The notes under the pieces are model-generated. The model saw only the letters and a list, made by a program, of their open reading frames with translations, had not been told where the DNA came from and did not search any database. A DNA stretch of 36,339 bases from positions 1 through 36,339 of the forward strand of contig JABDIN010000091.1 of NCBI GenBank assembly GCA_013003715.1, in the 5' to 3' direction. Positions 1 through 8,461 of this stretch are shown here, piece after piece. The DNA is from Desulfobacteraceae bacterium (GTDB lineage Bacteria; Desulfobacterota; Desulfobacteria; Desulfobacterales; Desulfosarcinaceae). The position numbers were made by a program, and so were the translations under genes. Each line of letters opens with the position of its first letter. Position 1 is the stretch's first letter.

Positions 1-144
1 AAAATTCTCATTCACCTCGGCGGCCACGGCCGGTGTGCCGGATTCAAAGGTGTTGGGGATGGTGACTTCTCCGGCATGGACCCATGCAAAAAGTATCAGC
101 AATAAAGCGGTGGTGAAGCATATGAAACGAATCGGTGTATTCAT
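1..144 (-). CDS. Exported surface protein, N-terminal part only (paralogue of the gene at 288-1292)
   Basis: The start is the ATG at 144-142, preceded by a strong AGGAGG ribosome binding site near 151-158. The 48 residues present comprise a hydrophobic signal peptide ending near WVHA, followed by a segment (GEVTIPNTFESGTPAVA) almost identical to the mature N-terminus of the protein at 288-1292. The two are therefore paralogues arranged head to tail. The gene continues off the left edge, so whether it carries the same coiled coil and 15-residue repeats is unknown. Export is well supported; the function is not known. Confidence 0.75.
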   Translation of the reverse strand, partial: MNTPIRFICFTTALLLILFAWVHAGEVTIPNTFESGTPAVAAEVNENF

Positions 145-239
145 AAGGGTTTCCTCCTGATTGTTGTTCCGGTCCAATGATAACCGGTGTCATGATATCT
201 GCGTAATCCTGGTAATATCCCGTTGTTAAAGTATGATAA

Positions 240-272
240 GGCACCACGTTCCGAATTCCGGGACGTTGTGCC
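240..272 (-). terminator. Probable transcription terminator hairpin after the Hep/Hag-like gene
   Basis: An inverted repeat with arms 240-253 and 259-272 (GGCACCACGTTCCG / CGGGACGTTGTGCC) pairs at 13 of 14 positions counting one G-U, around a 5-nt loop. It lies 16 nt past the stop codon of the minus-strand gene. On that strand it is followed by a T-rich but interrupted stretch, so it would be a weak intrinsic terminator or an mRNA 3' stabiliser. Confidence 0.55.
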
Positions 273-287
273 CATAGTTCGATAAAA

Positions 288-1292
288 TTAAAAGTCTTCG
301 AACAGGCTGCCGGCTACCCAGTCGAACTCTCCGATGGCTGTGCGGGTGTTTCCCCCGCTGACGATGCTGTGATTCCCGATGGCGGTGTTCGACCGGCCGC
401 CGCTGATACTGCTGTCGGTGCCGATGGCGGCATTGCCTTCGCCGCCGCTGACGCTGGAATAGCTGCCACTTGCCGTGTTGTTCCGTCCCCCGCTTGCGCT
501 GCTGTAGTCGCCGTCGCCGTTGTTGTACCGGCCGCCGCTGATGCTGGCATGGTTACCGGGGGTTTCGTTGTTGTACCCTCCACTGATGCTGCTGCGGTTG
601 CCGCCGGCCGTATTGATACTGCCTCCACTGACGATGCTGTGATCACCGCCGGCGGTGTTGTGACTGCCGCCGCTGACACTGCTGTAAGCGCCGGTGGCAT
701 CGTTATGGTCACCGGCGACGATGCCGCCGAATTTAGTGTAATTGTTCCGGGTACCCAAAACCAGATAATGGGAGCCTGTTTTATCGGATTCATCCGGCCT
801 CTCCTCGTCATAACCGATTAAAAGATTACCCAGGCCGTTGGTGGCGTCCGTGATGCCAAGCCCGTTGACCACCTGCAGGTTCACGCCTGAAAATCGGACC
901 CGGGGTCCCCGGGGATCAGAGTCCGTATCGATTGTAATGTAGGAATCAAGGGCCATGACTTTGCTGCGTTCCACATCTGCCAGTTTGCCTTGCAGGCCGG
1001 TTATGGTATCTGCCTGGGTTGAAACCGTGATCTCCAATCGGCTGATGGTGTCGGCCTGAGTAGAGATAGTGGCCAGCAATGCGGTCAAGACCTCTTCCAT
1101 GGCCGCAATCCGGCTGTCATTGTCATCCACGGCGGTTTCCACGGCCGTAAAGTTCTCGTTCACCTCGACGGCCACGGCCGGGGTTCCGGATTCGAAGGTG
1201 TTGGGGATGGTGATTTCTCCGGCATGGACAACCGGTATCGCCGCCAGCAACAGAATGACAATAAGTGTCGTGATATTTTTTGATATTTTCAT
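288..1292 (-). CDS. Exported trimeric-autotransporter-like protein with Hep/Hag (YadA head) repeats
   Basis: The start is the ATG at 1292, in front of a signal peptide (about residues 1-24, ending VVHA); the frame is open for 61 more codons upstream but that stretch is not protein-like. The product has 334 residues. Residues 50-108 form a predicted coiled coil with a repeated STQADTI heptad. A unique segment follows (110-185). Nine 15-residue repeats of the SSVSGG-x-NTAxGxx type then span about residues 189-323. Such repeats fold into left-handed beta-rolls in YadA-like adhesin heads. The order stalk, linker, head is the reverse of a classical trimeric autotransporter, and no C-terminal YadA membrane anchor is present, so it is probably secreted or held by a partner. 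The role is inferred (surface or appendage structure). A near-identical paralogue starts at 144. Confidence 0.7.
   Translation of the reverse strand: MKISKNITTLIVILLLAAIPVVHAGEITIPNTFESGTPAVAVEVNENFTAVETAVDDNDSRIAAMEEVLTALLATISTQADTISRLEITVSTQADTITGLQGKLADVERSKVMALDSYITIDTDSDPRGPRVRFSGVNLQVVNGLGITDATNGLGNLLIGYDEERPDESDKTGSHYLVLGTRNNYTKFGGIVAGDHNDATGAYSSVSGGSHNTAGGDHSIVSGGSINTAGGNRSSISGGYNNETPGNHASISGGRYNNGDGDYSSASGGRNNTASGSYSSVSGGEGNAAIGTDSSISGGRSNTAIGNHSIVSGGNTRTAIGEFDWVAGSLFEDF
324..728 (-). repeat. Nine in-frame 45-bp coding repeats (15-residue Hep/Hag units)
   Basis: Nine consecutive 45-bp units encode the SxSGG...N.A.G pattern. They have diverged at the DNA level while keeping the SGG and N/G positions, as expected for an old protein-level repeat under selection rather than a fresh tandem expansion. 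Confidence 0.7.
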
Positions 1293-1381
1293 GTGAATCT
1301 TTTCCTTTTCGGGTTTCCCATGGGATTGCGAACCATCCGCTATGGGCGAAGTGGAACGAACAACTATTCTGGTTATGTGAG

Positions 1382-1417
1382 GGGGCCGGGGAGTTTTTCC
1401 CATTGAGCCGCGTGCTG
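1382..1417 (-). repeat. 36-nt upstream box, copy 1
   Basis: This 36-nt segment matches the one at 3613-3648 at 35 of 36 positions. Both lie 75-90 nt upstream of a start codon, in the same orientation relative to the downstream gene. The core contains GGGAGTTTTTCCC, an imperfect palindrome (GGGA-N5-TCCC). Sequence on either side differs completely. It could be an operator, a promoter-associated element or a small dispersed repeat. Confidence 0.6.
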
Positions 1418-1537
1418 AAAAATAACCCAACCTGCTTGCCTGCTGCTTTTTATAAAAATCTCCCCGAACGCTCAATTATGTGACAATAGACGCCGGAATT
1501 CCATTTTTCTTGCAGGAGTGATTTAATTTTTTTTTGG

Positions 1538-3538
1538 CTATTGGGTGATGACGTGGTGCCGGGGCTGGATGGCCGGATCGCTGTCGGTGTGGAGGCGGGC
1601 TCTGGAGAGGTGGTTGTCGGCCTGGGTGATCCGGGCCATGCCCAACACCTGTTGATCCATGCCCAGGGGGCGGCGGGTGCCGGGGTGGACCACGGGGTTT
1701 TCCGCGTAGATCAGGATACGGCGCTGGGCGCGGATTTTATCGAGGGTCAGATCGGTGATGATGATGTCCTTTTTGTTTTCGATCACCATACCGTCCACCA
1801 GGGGGAATTCCCGGTGTATTTTCAGCACCAGGGCCCGGGCGAGGAATTTCAATCCGGGCAGGGTTTTGGTTTCGCCATAGACGTCGGTGGTACAAAGTAT
1901 TTCACCGGTTTCACTGTCGATTACCCGGCCGATGATTTCAATGCCCGTGCGGGTTTCCACCAGGCTGCCGGCGACAATGGCCTGGGCGGCGGCCAGCCGA
2001 CCCATTTGCACGGCGGTGGCGGTGTCGATCAGGCGGGTCCGGTTGATATTCTGCTCTTGCAGGATCATGTCCAGGCGCTGGCGTTCGACCACCTGAAATC
2101 GCCGTCGCTGGACGATTTCGTGGATGAAATCATCCTGGAAGGCAAAGCCGGCCGCCGAGACGCGGCCCTTTTGTTCAAAGGCGAACACCGTCAGCCGCAG
2201 CCGCTCTTCCAGCAACAGGGCTTTGGGGATGTTGCGCCGGATGTTCAGATGATTGAGGCTGCGGTTACCGGCGGCATCTTCGGCTTCGATGGTAATGGCG
2301 TTGTCGCCGGGCTGCAGGTCGACGATGTGGGAGAAGAACAGCAGCGCACCCGGCCGTGGCAGCACGGGTTGGTTGTTGATGGTCAGGGAGACGACCTTGT
2401 CCCGGTCGCTCACGCTGCCGGTGATCACCACTTTTTCCAGGTAGACGGTTTGTTGCGCCTGCCAGTCCGGTATGTGCAGGGATGGCGGCGTGTCATCGCG
2501 GGGCTTGAACAATCCGGCCAGTTGCAGTCCGGCCACCAGACGCGGGTTGGCGGCGGCGGCGAGCAACCGGGTGCGATCCAGCGAAAAAACGGTTTCATTG
2601 CCCAGCCCGTCGCGGCATTCGATGGCAATTTCACCGGCGGAATCGGGCAGCAGGTATGAAAACGCGGTTTCCGGCGCGCCGGCGGCCGGCAGCCGGTGAC
2701 CGGCTATCCGGAGTTCGGCCACGCCGGACGCATCCAGGGCCACACCGGTGATGCGGATACCGGTGTCCCGGGTGTCGAGATGCTCCACAACCACGGCGGG
2801 CCCCAGGCGGTCGGCGCAGACCGTCACGCTGCGGCGGGTGTGTTGACCGGCCAGGTTGTCGGCCTCCACCCAAATGGTGTGGCATCCCTGGGGCAGGTCC
2901 AGATCGTGCTTGATATCGACGGTTTTTTGCCCGCCGTCGAGATAAAGGGATTGCCCGTGGACCCGAAGGTTGCTCACATAGTTGGGGTCCGTGACCCGCC
3001 CCCGGATTTGAATTTTATCCGCCCGGCTCCACAACGGTTCCGACGGCAGATCCAGGTTCAGCCGGGGCGGTTCCACAGCGCCGCCGCGCTGCCGGATCAG
3101 GGATTTGCGCGCCAGGTCCAGGTAGTAACGGGCTTTGGCGGTGGGGAAGTGCTCGATGGAGCGGGAGAGCTCGGCCTCGGCGGTTTCATAGTCCATTCGG
3201 AGGTAATGCACGACCCCGATTTCGCGATGGGGAAAGTAATCGATGAAATGCATGCCGTAGGTGCGGGCCATGCGCTGGTCGCGGTCGCGTTGCGCCATGG
3301 CAATGGTCAGGTCGGAAACCGCGGCTTCAAAGTTCCGGTTGTCGGCTTCATCCAGTGCGCGTGTGTAATAATTCCACCAGCGATGGCGGAAGAGGGCGCC
3401 TGATTCAGGGCGCTGCGTATCCGAATTTGTACCGGTTGTCCGGGCGCAGGCGACCGACAGCAGCAGTACAAGCATCACCATCAGCACCCGAAAAGAGTTG
3501 TTAAGCCGTCGATTCATTTCGTTTCTTCGGTTCTTCAT
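1538..3538 (-). CDS. Lipoprotein with Ig-like domains and a CsgG-like domain
   Basis: A 666-residue protein with a lipoprotein signal peptide (LLLSVAC, lipid Cys31). Residues 50-150 look like TPR-type helices (tetratricopeptide-like, with an EAAVSDL and an ETAEAELSRSI segment). Residues about 170-240, 250-320 and 350-435 have the spacing of bacterial Ig-like beta-sandwiches (GSVSDRD..., EAEDAAGN). Residues about 446-580 match the CsgG/FlgT-like pattern: a VFAFE strand, RRFQVVERQRLDMILQEQN, then a MGRLAAAQAIVAGS strand. CsgG forms the curli export pore; stand-alone relatives are periplasmic or outer-membrane lipoproteins with less clear roles. Here it probably helps assemble or export the neighbouring surface proteins (inference). 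An alternative start is Met8. The 36-nt box lies 75 nt upstream. Confidence 0.7.
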   Translation of the reverse strand: MKNRRNEMNRRLNNSFRVLMVMLVLLLSVACARTTGTNSDTQRPESGALFRHRWWNYYTRALDEADNRNFEAAVSDLTIAMAQRDRDQRMARTYGMHFIDYFPHREIGVVHYLRMDYETAEAELSRSIEHFPTAKARYYLDLARKSLIRQRGGAVEPPRLNLDLPSEPLWSRADKIQIRGRVTDPNYVSNLRVHGQSLYLDGGQKTVDIKHDLDLPQGCHTIWVEADNLAGQHTRRSVTVCADRLGPAVVVEHLDTRDTGIRITGVALDASGVAELRIAGHRLPAAGAPETAFSYLLPDSAGEIAIECRDGLGNETVFSLDRTRLLAAAANPRLVAGLQLAGLFKPRDDTPPSLHIPDWQAQQTVYLEKVVITGSVSDRDKVVSLTINNQPVLPRPGALLFFSHIVDLQPGDNAITIEAEDAAGNRSLNHLNIRRNIPKALLLEERLRLTVFAFEQKGRVSAAGFAFQDDFIHEIVQRRRFQVVERQRLDMILQEQNINRTRLIDTATAVQMGRLAAAQAIVAGSLVETRTGIEIIGRVIDSETGEILCTTDVYGETKTLPGLKFLARALVLKIHREFPLVDGMVIENKKDIIITDLTLDKIRAQRRILIYAENPVVHPGTRRPLGMDQQVLGMARITQADNHLSRARLHTDSDPAIQPRHHVITQ

Positions 3539-3612
3539 AAGATTCCAGTTTTAGTAAAAACCCGTAACATCATGGAGATTCATATGAACCTGTTAAATGG
3601 TTAAATCGTCGA

Positions 3613-3648
3613 GGGGTCGGGGAGTTTTTCCCATTGAGCCGCGTGCTG
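3613..3648 (-). repeat. 36-nt upstream box, copy 2
   Basis: Second copy of the box at 1382-1417, with a single C/T difference. It sits 75 nt upstream of the CsgG-like lipoprotein gene. Flanking sequence is unrelated between the copies, so the conservation is confined to the box itself. Confidence 0.6.
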
Positions 3649-3770
3649 GATAATTTTTCATTCCGTTGTGCAAACTCATGCGTAAGGAATCGTAACCAAA
3701 AAACAGTATTTATTCCATCAATTCAACCAATTCAACCAAACAGACGCCGCAGGATCGGATTTCTGGCATC

Positions 3771-5117
3771 CTAGAGATAAAAAATAAAGGACATCAAAAC
3801 GGTGTGCTGGACGGCGTCGGCATCGGTGGCGGCCACCTGGTGGCCGGTATCGATGTCGCTGGCCCACCGGAATTGATAGGCCAGGTCAAGACTGTAGCGC
3901 GGGCGGCTGAAGCCTGCGCCCAGGGCAAGGCCGTAATAATCCAGGGGCGCACCCTCGGCCGGTTCCGGGTCGTAGAACAGGCCGGCCCGTAAGGGGACGG
4001 CTGCATTTTTGGACGGCAGCAGAAACAGGTACTCGGTGCCGATGCGCACATGGGTGGTGGCATGGACATTTGATTTGTCCTTGGGGCGGCCGTCGATGGG
4101 GCTGAATTTATTGCCCCGGCCGTCCCTCAGAAAATACTCTCCCCATTCGGTCCGGTATACATCCATGCCCAGGGTCCAGACATCCCTGAATCGTTTGGAC
4201 CATCCCAGGCCGTAGGACAGGGGCATGCGCAGTTCCACGTCCTCTTCGAAAACCACCGGTGCGCTGGTCAGGGTGGTGTCTACGGGTGCGCCATAGACGG
4301 TGGTTTCATTCATTTCAAACCGGTGGTCCAGGGTTGCGGTGAACGGTGTTTTGATGACGGCACCCAGGGTGCCGTGGGCGGGTGTCTCCCACAACAGGCC
4401 GACGTTGAAGTTGATGCCGCTAAATTTTGAATAGGTGTCGGTGATGCGGGTGTCGATGGTGACCGGCACGCCGGATTGGGTGCCGGTGGCATGGGAGTGG
4501 TAACGCTCGGTCCAGCCGTTGTCCCAGCCCAGTTCGTCGGTCCAGATGTTCAGGGTGGCGCCCACGGACAGCCGGGGGGTGAGTTCCACGGCACCGGCAA
4601 TGGCCGCTGCGCCAACATAGCCGCTCTGGTCGAACCGGATGTCTTGAACCAGGTCCACTCCGGCGGCGGCAAAGCTGAAGTCATGGCTCAGATCGCGCTG
4701 GAAATCGTAAAGCCGCTGATAATTGACGGAAACCACCATGTTTTTATACAGGTGAAACGGCATGGCCGCGCTGAAGTAGTTGACGGAGGCATAGTCGTCC
4801 CGGCTGGTGAAATCCGTCTGGTCGTCCGAGGTGTAATCGTACCGGCGGCTGTCAAATGCCCCCACCACGGAGAGTTCTGGCTTTTCAATCTGGATGAGCC
4901 CTGCGGGATTCCAGGAGGCGGCGGTGGCGTCGTCGGCCACGGCGATGAAGGCGCCCCCCATGCCCATGGCCCGGGCGCCGGAACCCACCGGCAGGGGTGG
5001 AGACGCAATGCCCACCTGCTGGAAGAGGGTTGCCGCCGGGCAGGTAGCGGCGGGAATCACCAGGCTGATGAGGAAATATATTAAGAATGTGCGCGTTCTG
5101 ACTCCGTTAAGTCTCAT
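3771..5117 (-). CDS. Outer membrane beta-barrel protein, FadL/PorV-like
   Basis: A 448-residue protein with an N-terminal signal peptide (hydrophobic segment, ending about PAAT). The mature N-terminus has the hallmark GARAMGMGGAFIAVADDATA followed by WNPAGL, shared by FadL/OMPP1/TodX transporters and PorV/UPF0164 barrels. The rest alternates aromatic and polar residues in short strands, and the chain ends in an aromatic/hydrophobic strand (VLMSFIFYL) typical of barrels inserted by BamA. FadL members move hydrophobic substrates across the outer membrane; PorV-like ones shuttle secreted proteins. Which applies is undecided; the neighbouring secreted proteins make a secretion or surface role attractive. 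RBS AGGA lies 8 nt before the ATG. Confidence 0.75.
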   Translation of the reverse strand: MRLNGVRTRTFLIYFLISLVIPAATCPAATLFQQVGIASPPLPVGSGARAMGMGGAFIAVADDATAASWNPAGLIQIEKPELSVVGAFDSRRYDYTSDDQTDFTSRDDYASVNYFSAAMPFHLYKNMVVSVNYQRLYDFQRDLSHDFSFAAAGVDLVQDIRFDQSGYVGAAAIAGAVELTPRLSVGATLNIWTDELGWDNGWTERYHSHATGTQSGVPVTIDTRITDTYSKFSGINFNVGLLWETPAHGTLGAVIKTPFTATLDHRFEMNETTVYGAPVDTTLTSAPVVFEEDVELRMPLSYGLGWSKRFRDVWTLGMDVYRTEWGEYFLRDGRGNKFSPIDGRPKDKSNVHATTHVRIGTEYLFLLPSKNAAVPLRAGLFYDPEPAEGAPLDYYGLALGAGFSRPRYSLDLAYQFRWASDIDTGHQVAATDADAVQHTVLMSFIFYL

Positions 5118-5203
5118 ACGAGTTCCTGAAGCTGACGTTTATACGGGCGATGATGTGGGAAAAGAGAACCGCGGGCAAGACATCGGCACCTGTTTTTATT
5201 TTA

Positions 5204-8200
5204 TCACCGGAATGACACTTGGATAAAACACCCACCGCCGCCACCGCCGCCGGATGAACCATCCGGGTCGGGGTCGCCTTCGGGGGGATCGCCGCCGTTA
5301 TCGGGCGTGCTGTTGTCGTCCCGGTTCAATGCAAAATTGTGGCGGGTCACATCGCTGCCGGTCACGTTAATATCCTCGGCCGTCCCCAGTTCATAGCTGT
5401 CCGCCATGGCGTACAGGTCAAAAATACCCGACGGCACCACCATCATGTACGATCCGTCGATGGAACGGCATTGGTTGCCCAGATCCGTGCTGACCCGGGC
5501 ACTGTCGATACCCAGAGAGGTGCCGGCATCATTCACGTCCCCGGTGACCACCCCGGTGCCGGTGAGTTCGTAAACGCCGTCACCGGTGGCGGCATAAAGA
5601 CTGCCGGATTCTATGTCATAGACACTGGTTGGCGGCGTACCGAGGTTGAGCCAGTTACCCGCCTGATTTGTTGAAATGTAGACACCGGCGCCCGATGTGG
5701 CGGCGTACACGATGTCCGGATTACTGCGATGAAAGGCCATGCCGGTGGCCGAACGTTTGTAGGTGCCGACCGCCCGGACCTTGGTGATTTCCCCGCTGTC
5801 ATACAACCAGACTTCTCCACTGGCATCGGTCATATATAGCCGACTGGATGTAACCCCCCATATTTCCTGGTAGGCACGGGTGGGATTCAGATCAACCTGT
5901 GACCACTGCGATCCATTGTAGTGCATCAGAACGCCGTCCGGGCTGGAAGCGTAGACATCCGATGCGCTGCTGCCCCAGACGCCCCACAAATTTTCGGTGG
6001 TATTGCTGGTCATGGGTGTCCAACCCGATCCGTCGTAGCGCAGGATTACACCGCCGTCGCCCACGGCAAAAACATCCGTGGCGCTGAACGGCCACAATGC
6101 ATAGAGGTCGACGCCGGTTCCGGATGACATCGGTGTCCAGTCGCTGCCGTCATAGTGCAGAATCGTACCGCTCGCACCGGCGGCGAAAATATCACTTGAT
6201 GAAACCCCCCGTATTTCATATAAGTTTTCGCTTGTGGGACTGGTTGCTCCCGTCCAGTTAAAAAAACTGCGATGAAGGATGATACCGCCCTGACCTACCG
6301 CGTAATTCAATCCGGAAGGAGAGGTCCAGACCTTGTAAAGATCCTGGGTTGTCGGGCTGATAAATGCAGTCCACCCCTGGCTGTCAAAATTGAGGATGGT
6401 ACCGTTTTGACCGACGGCATAAACGTTGCCCGCGGACGTGCCGTGGATACCGTACAAGATGTTTTCAGTCCCGCTATCCTGCGCCACCCATTGCGTCCCA
6501 TCGTAGAAGGTGATGTAACCGGCGCTTCCCACGCTGAATACCTGGTTCTCCGAGGCGCTCCAGATGCTATATAATGAGCGACGTGCCAGGGCCATACCGG
6601 TTGTGGCTAGTGTCCAGTCTACGCCGCCGTTAATGCTTTTATAAATCGGTTCGCGATAATTAAGGCTATAACCGCAGCCGGCATACAATAGACCGGGGTT
6701 GCGGGGATCCACGAGGATGTCATTGACAACGATATCTGTTAGCCCGGTGCGGCTCCAGGTCGCCCCCCCGTCATCACTCTCCCACAGGTCTCCTTTCACA
6801 TAGGGCGCATGGAAATTACCGCCCGAGGCTAGTATGTGTTGATGATCATGGGGATCTATGACGACCTTGTTCATACTGTAGGGCTGATAGTCCTGATTGA
6901 TTCCGTCGAGAACCACCTGAAAGCTTGCGCCACCGTTCGTGCTGCGCTGCACCTGGCGGCCGTATTGGCCGGTGGTGATGAAGACGCTTGAAGTTTCCGA
7001 CGGATCCACGTCGATGTCCGTTACGAAAACAGGGCCCAGGTTGTTGCTGTAATACCATGTGCCACCGTTGTCCGTGGTGCGGGCCACAAATCCATATCCC
7101 CCGCCGAAATAAGCGTTGCCGGAATCGGGATGAAACTTGACGGAACGAAAAGGTCCGCTGTGCCGCCGGACCCAGGCCGAAAGCCGGTCGGCGCGTTCGT
7201 ACAGCCCGGCGATGGTGGCGGCCAGCATGTGACCGGTATCCGTGTTTTCCACATCCACATCATATACGGTCACCGCATCCAACCCCTCGTTGATGGGTGT
7301 CCAGTTCCGTCCGTGGTCCGGGGTGATCAGCATACCCAGGCTATCGTCCCCGCCCAGAAGCGTGTCCGCATCGGCGGGATGGACGGCCAGGCATTGAAAT
7401 GCGGTGATATATTTCGTATCCGGTTCCAGGGTCTCCCATGTCCAAACGGTGCCGCTGTAAACGCCCCTTGTTACCTTGGGCAGCCCATCCCCAATGGCAT
7501 TCATCCAACTCGCATAGACGGTGCCGGGGTCGGATGGGGCAAACACAATGTCGGCGGCCATGCGGCTTTCGTCCACCGGCCGTGTCGCGTCCCATTTGGT
7601 GCCGTTGAGGGTCAGTTGAATGATCCCCATGCCGCCGCCGACAAAGACGATGCCGGCATCATCCGGTTTGGGGGCGACGGCAAGGATGCCGCCGGTGTCA
7701 GGCTTAGGGGCGATGGCGATGAACCCTGTCCCGCCATCCGCGCTTCGGTACACCGAGCCGTCATAGCTGCCGCCGTCGCCGTTTGAATTGGTGACGGCCC
7801 AGATCACGGCCGGATCACCTGGGCCGACACCAGGTCCGACAGCCAGATCCTCAACCCGGAAATCCAGATCACTCCCCCCGTTGAGCTTGTTCCAGGTCAC
7901 ACCGCCGTCGGTGGTGCCGAAGACCGCTCCGGCGGTGTCCGAGGTTTCATGACCGCCGGTGCCGACATAGACGAGGTTCGGATCAGTGGGATCGATGGCG
8001 ATGGCCCGGCACAATCGCCAGGTATCGTCATAGCCGGCGCAGTCGTTGCAAGTACCCTGCATCGTGTTGTTGGGGATGTGGGACCAGGTCTGCCCGCCGT
8101 CGGTGCTTTTGGCCAGCCAGTAATCGTGCGCCACCCAAATGATGTCGGCGTCGCCGGGGGCGATGGCCACGGCATAGACGGAATGTTCATTGAAGGTGGC

Positions 8201-8461
8201 TTCATCCGGTTCGGCATGATTCATGTCGACGGCCTGCCAGGAAGCACCGCCGTTTCCGCTGCGGAACAGGCCTCTGCCCATGTAAGTCGCGGCAAAAATG
8301 TTGCCCGGAGTTTGGTGGTCTATCGCAATGTCCTGAACATGGCCGCCATAGATGCCCAGGTTTGTCCACATCGAGTGGTCCTGGGCCGGCGTCAGTGGTG
8401 ACAGGACAACCAGAAGGCATGAAAGAAGGAGAAGAAAAAACCTGTAATTCCGGAACCGCAT
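5204..8461 (-). CDS. Large secreted Asp-box (BNR) propeller protein with CFI-type C-terminus
   Basis: The start is the ATG at 8461, with GAGG 5 nt upstream and directly before a signal peptide (MRFRNYRFFLLLL...); 16 further in-frame codons upstream lack these signs. The product has 1085 residues. The first 600 carry about nine Asp-box motifs (STDGGQTW, TTDGGVTW, STNGGASF, SDDGGATW and variants), the turn that closes blades in sialidase/sortilin-like propellers. Residues about 610-880 hold six 40-45-residue repeats (LYxVWxSSxxDVxAVGxxGxILHYDGSxW), another propeller-like array. Near the end is a carboxypeptidase-regulatory-like beta-sandwich, then an acidic Pro/Gly linker and GGGGGGGCFIQVSFR. 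That Gly-run plus Cys-Phe-Ile resembles the CFI-box C-terminal signal of Desulfobacterota and Geobacter-type proteins but stops early. Substrate and function are unknown. Confidence 0.75.
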   Translation of the reverse strand: MRFRNYRFFLLLLSCLLVVLSPLTPAQDHSMWTNLGIYGGHVQDIAIDHQTPGNIFAATYMGRGLFRSGNGGASWQAVDMNHAEPDEATFNEHSVYAVAIAPGDADIIWVAHDYWLAKSTDGGQTWSHIPNNTMQGTCNDCAGYDDTWRLCRAIAIDPTDPNLVYVGTGGHETSDTAGAVFGTTDGGVTWNKLNGGSDLDFRVEDLAVGPGVGPGDPAVIWAVTNSNGDGGSYDGSVYRSADGGTGFIAIAPKPDTGGILAVAPKPDDAGIVFVGGGMGIIQLTLNGTKWDATRPVDESRMAADIVFAPSDPGTVYASWMNAIGDGLPKVTRGVYSGTVWTWETLEPDTKYITAFQCLAVHPADADTLLGGDDSLGMLITPDHGRNWTPINEGLDAVTVYDVDVENTDTGHMLAATIAGLYERADRLSAWVRRHSGPFRSVKFHPDSGNAYFGGGYGFVARTTDNGGTWYYSNNLGPVFVTDIDVDPSETSSVFITTGQYGRQVQRSTNGGASFQVVLDGINQDYQPYSMNKVVIDPHDHQHILASGGNFHAPYVKGDLWESDDGGATWSRTGLTDIVVNDILVDPRNPGLLYAGCGYSLNYREPIYKSINGGVDWTLATTGMALARRSLYSIWSASENQVFSVGSAGYITFYDGTQWVAQDSGTENILYGIHGTSAGNVYAVGQNGTILNFDSQGWTAFISPTTQDLYKVWTSPSGLNYAVGQGGIILHRSFFNWTGATSPTSENLYEIRGVSSSDIFAAGASGTILHYDGSDWTPMSSGTGVDLYALWPFSATDVFAVGDGGVILRYDGSGWTPMTSNTTENLWGVWGSSASDVYASSPDGVLMHYNGSQWSQVDLNPTRAYQEIWGVTSSRLYMTDASGEVWLYDSGEITKVRAVGTYKRSATGMAFHRSNPDIVYAATSGAGVYISTNQAGNWLNLGTPPTSVYDIESGSLYAATGDGVYELTGTGVVTGDVNDAGTSLGIDSARVSTDLGNQCRSIDGSYMMVVPSGIFDLYAMADSYELGTAEDINVTGSDVTRHNFALNRDDNSTPDNGGDPPEGDPDPDGSSGGGGGGGCFIQVSFR

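Noticed and set aside
324-728. Regular 45-bp spacing that could suggest a CRISPR-like array
   Set aside because: The units are contiguous, in frame, diverged at DNA level and encode a known protein repeat; there are no spacers and no cas genes.
369-821. 150-codon Ala/Val-rich frame on the plus strand
   Set aside because: Produced by the 45-bp repeats of the Hep/Hag gene read backwards.
1541-2659. 372-codon open frame on the plus strand
   Set aside because: It lies antisense to the CsgG-like lipoprotein gene, whose lipobox, Ig-like and CsgG-like domains make it the real one. The frame is Gly/Asp/His/Val-rich, typical of a shadow in GC-rich codons.
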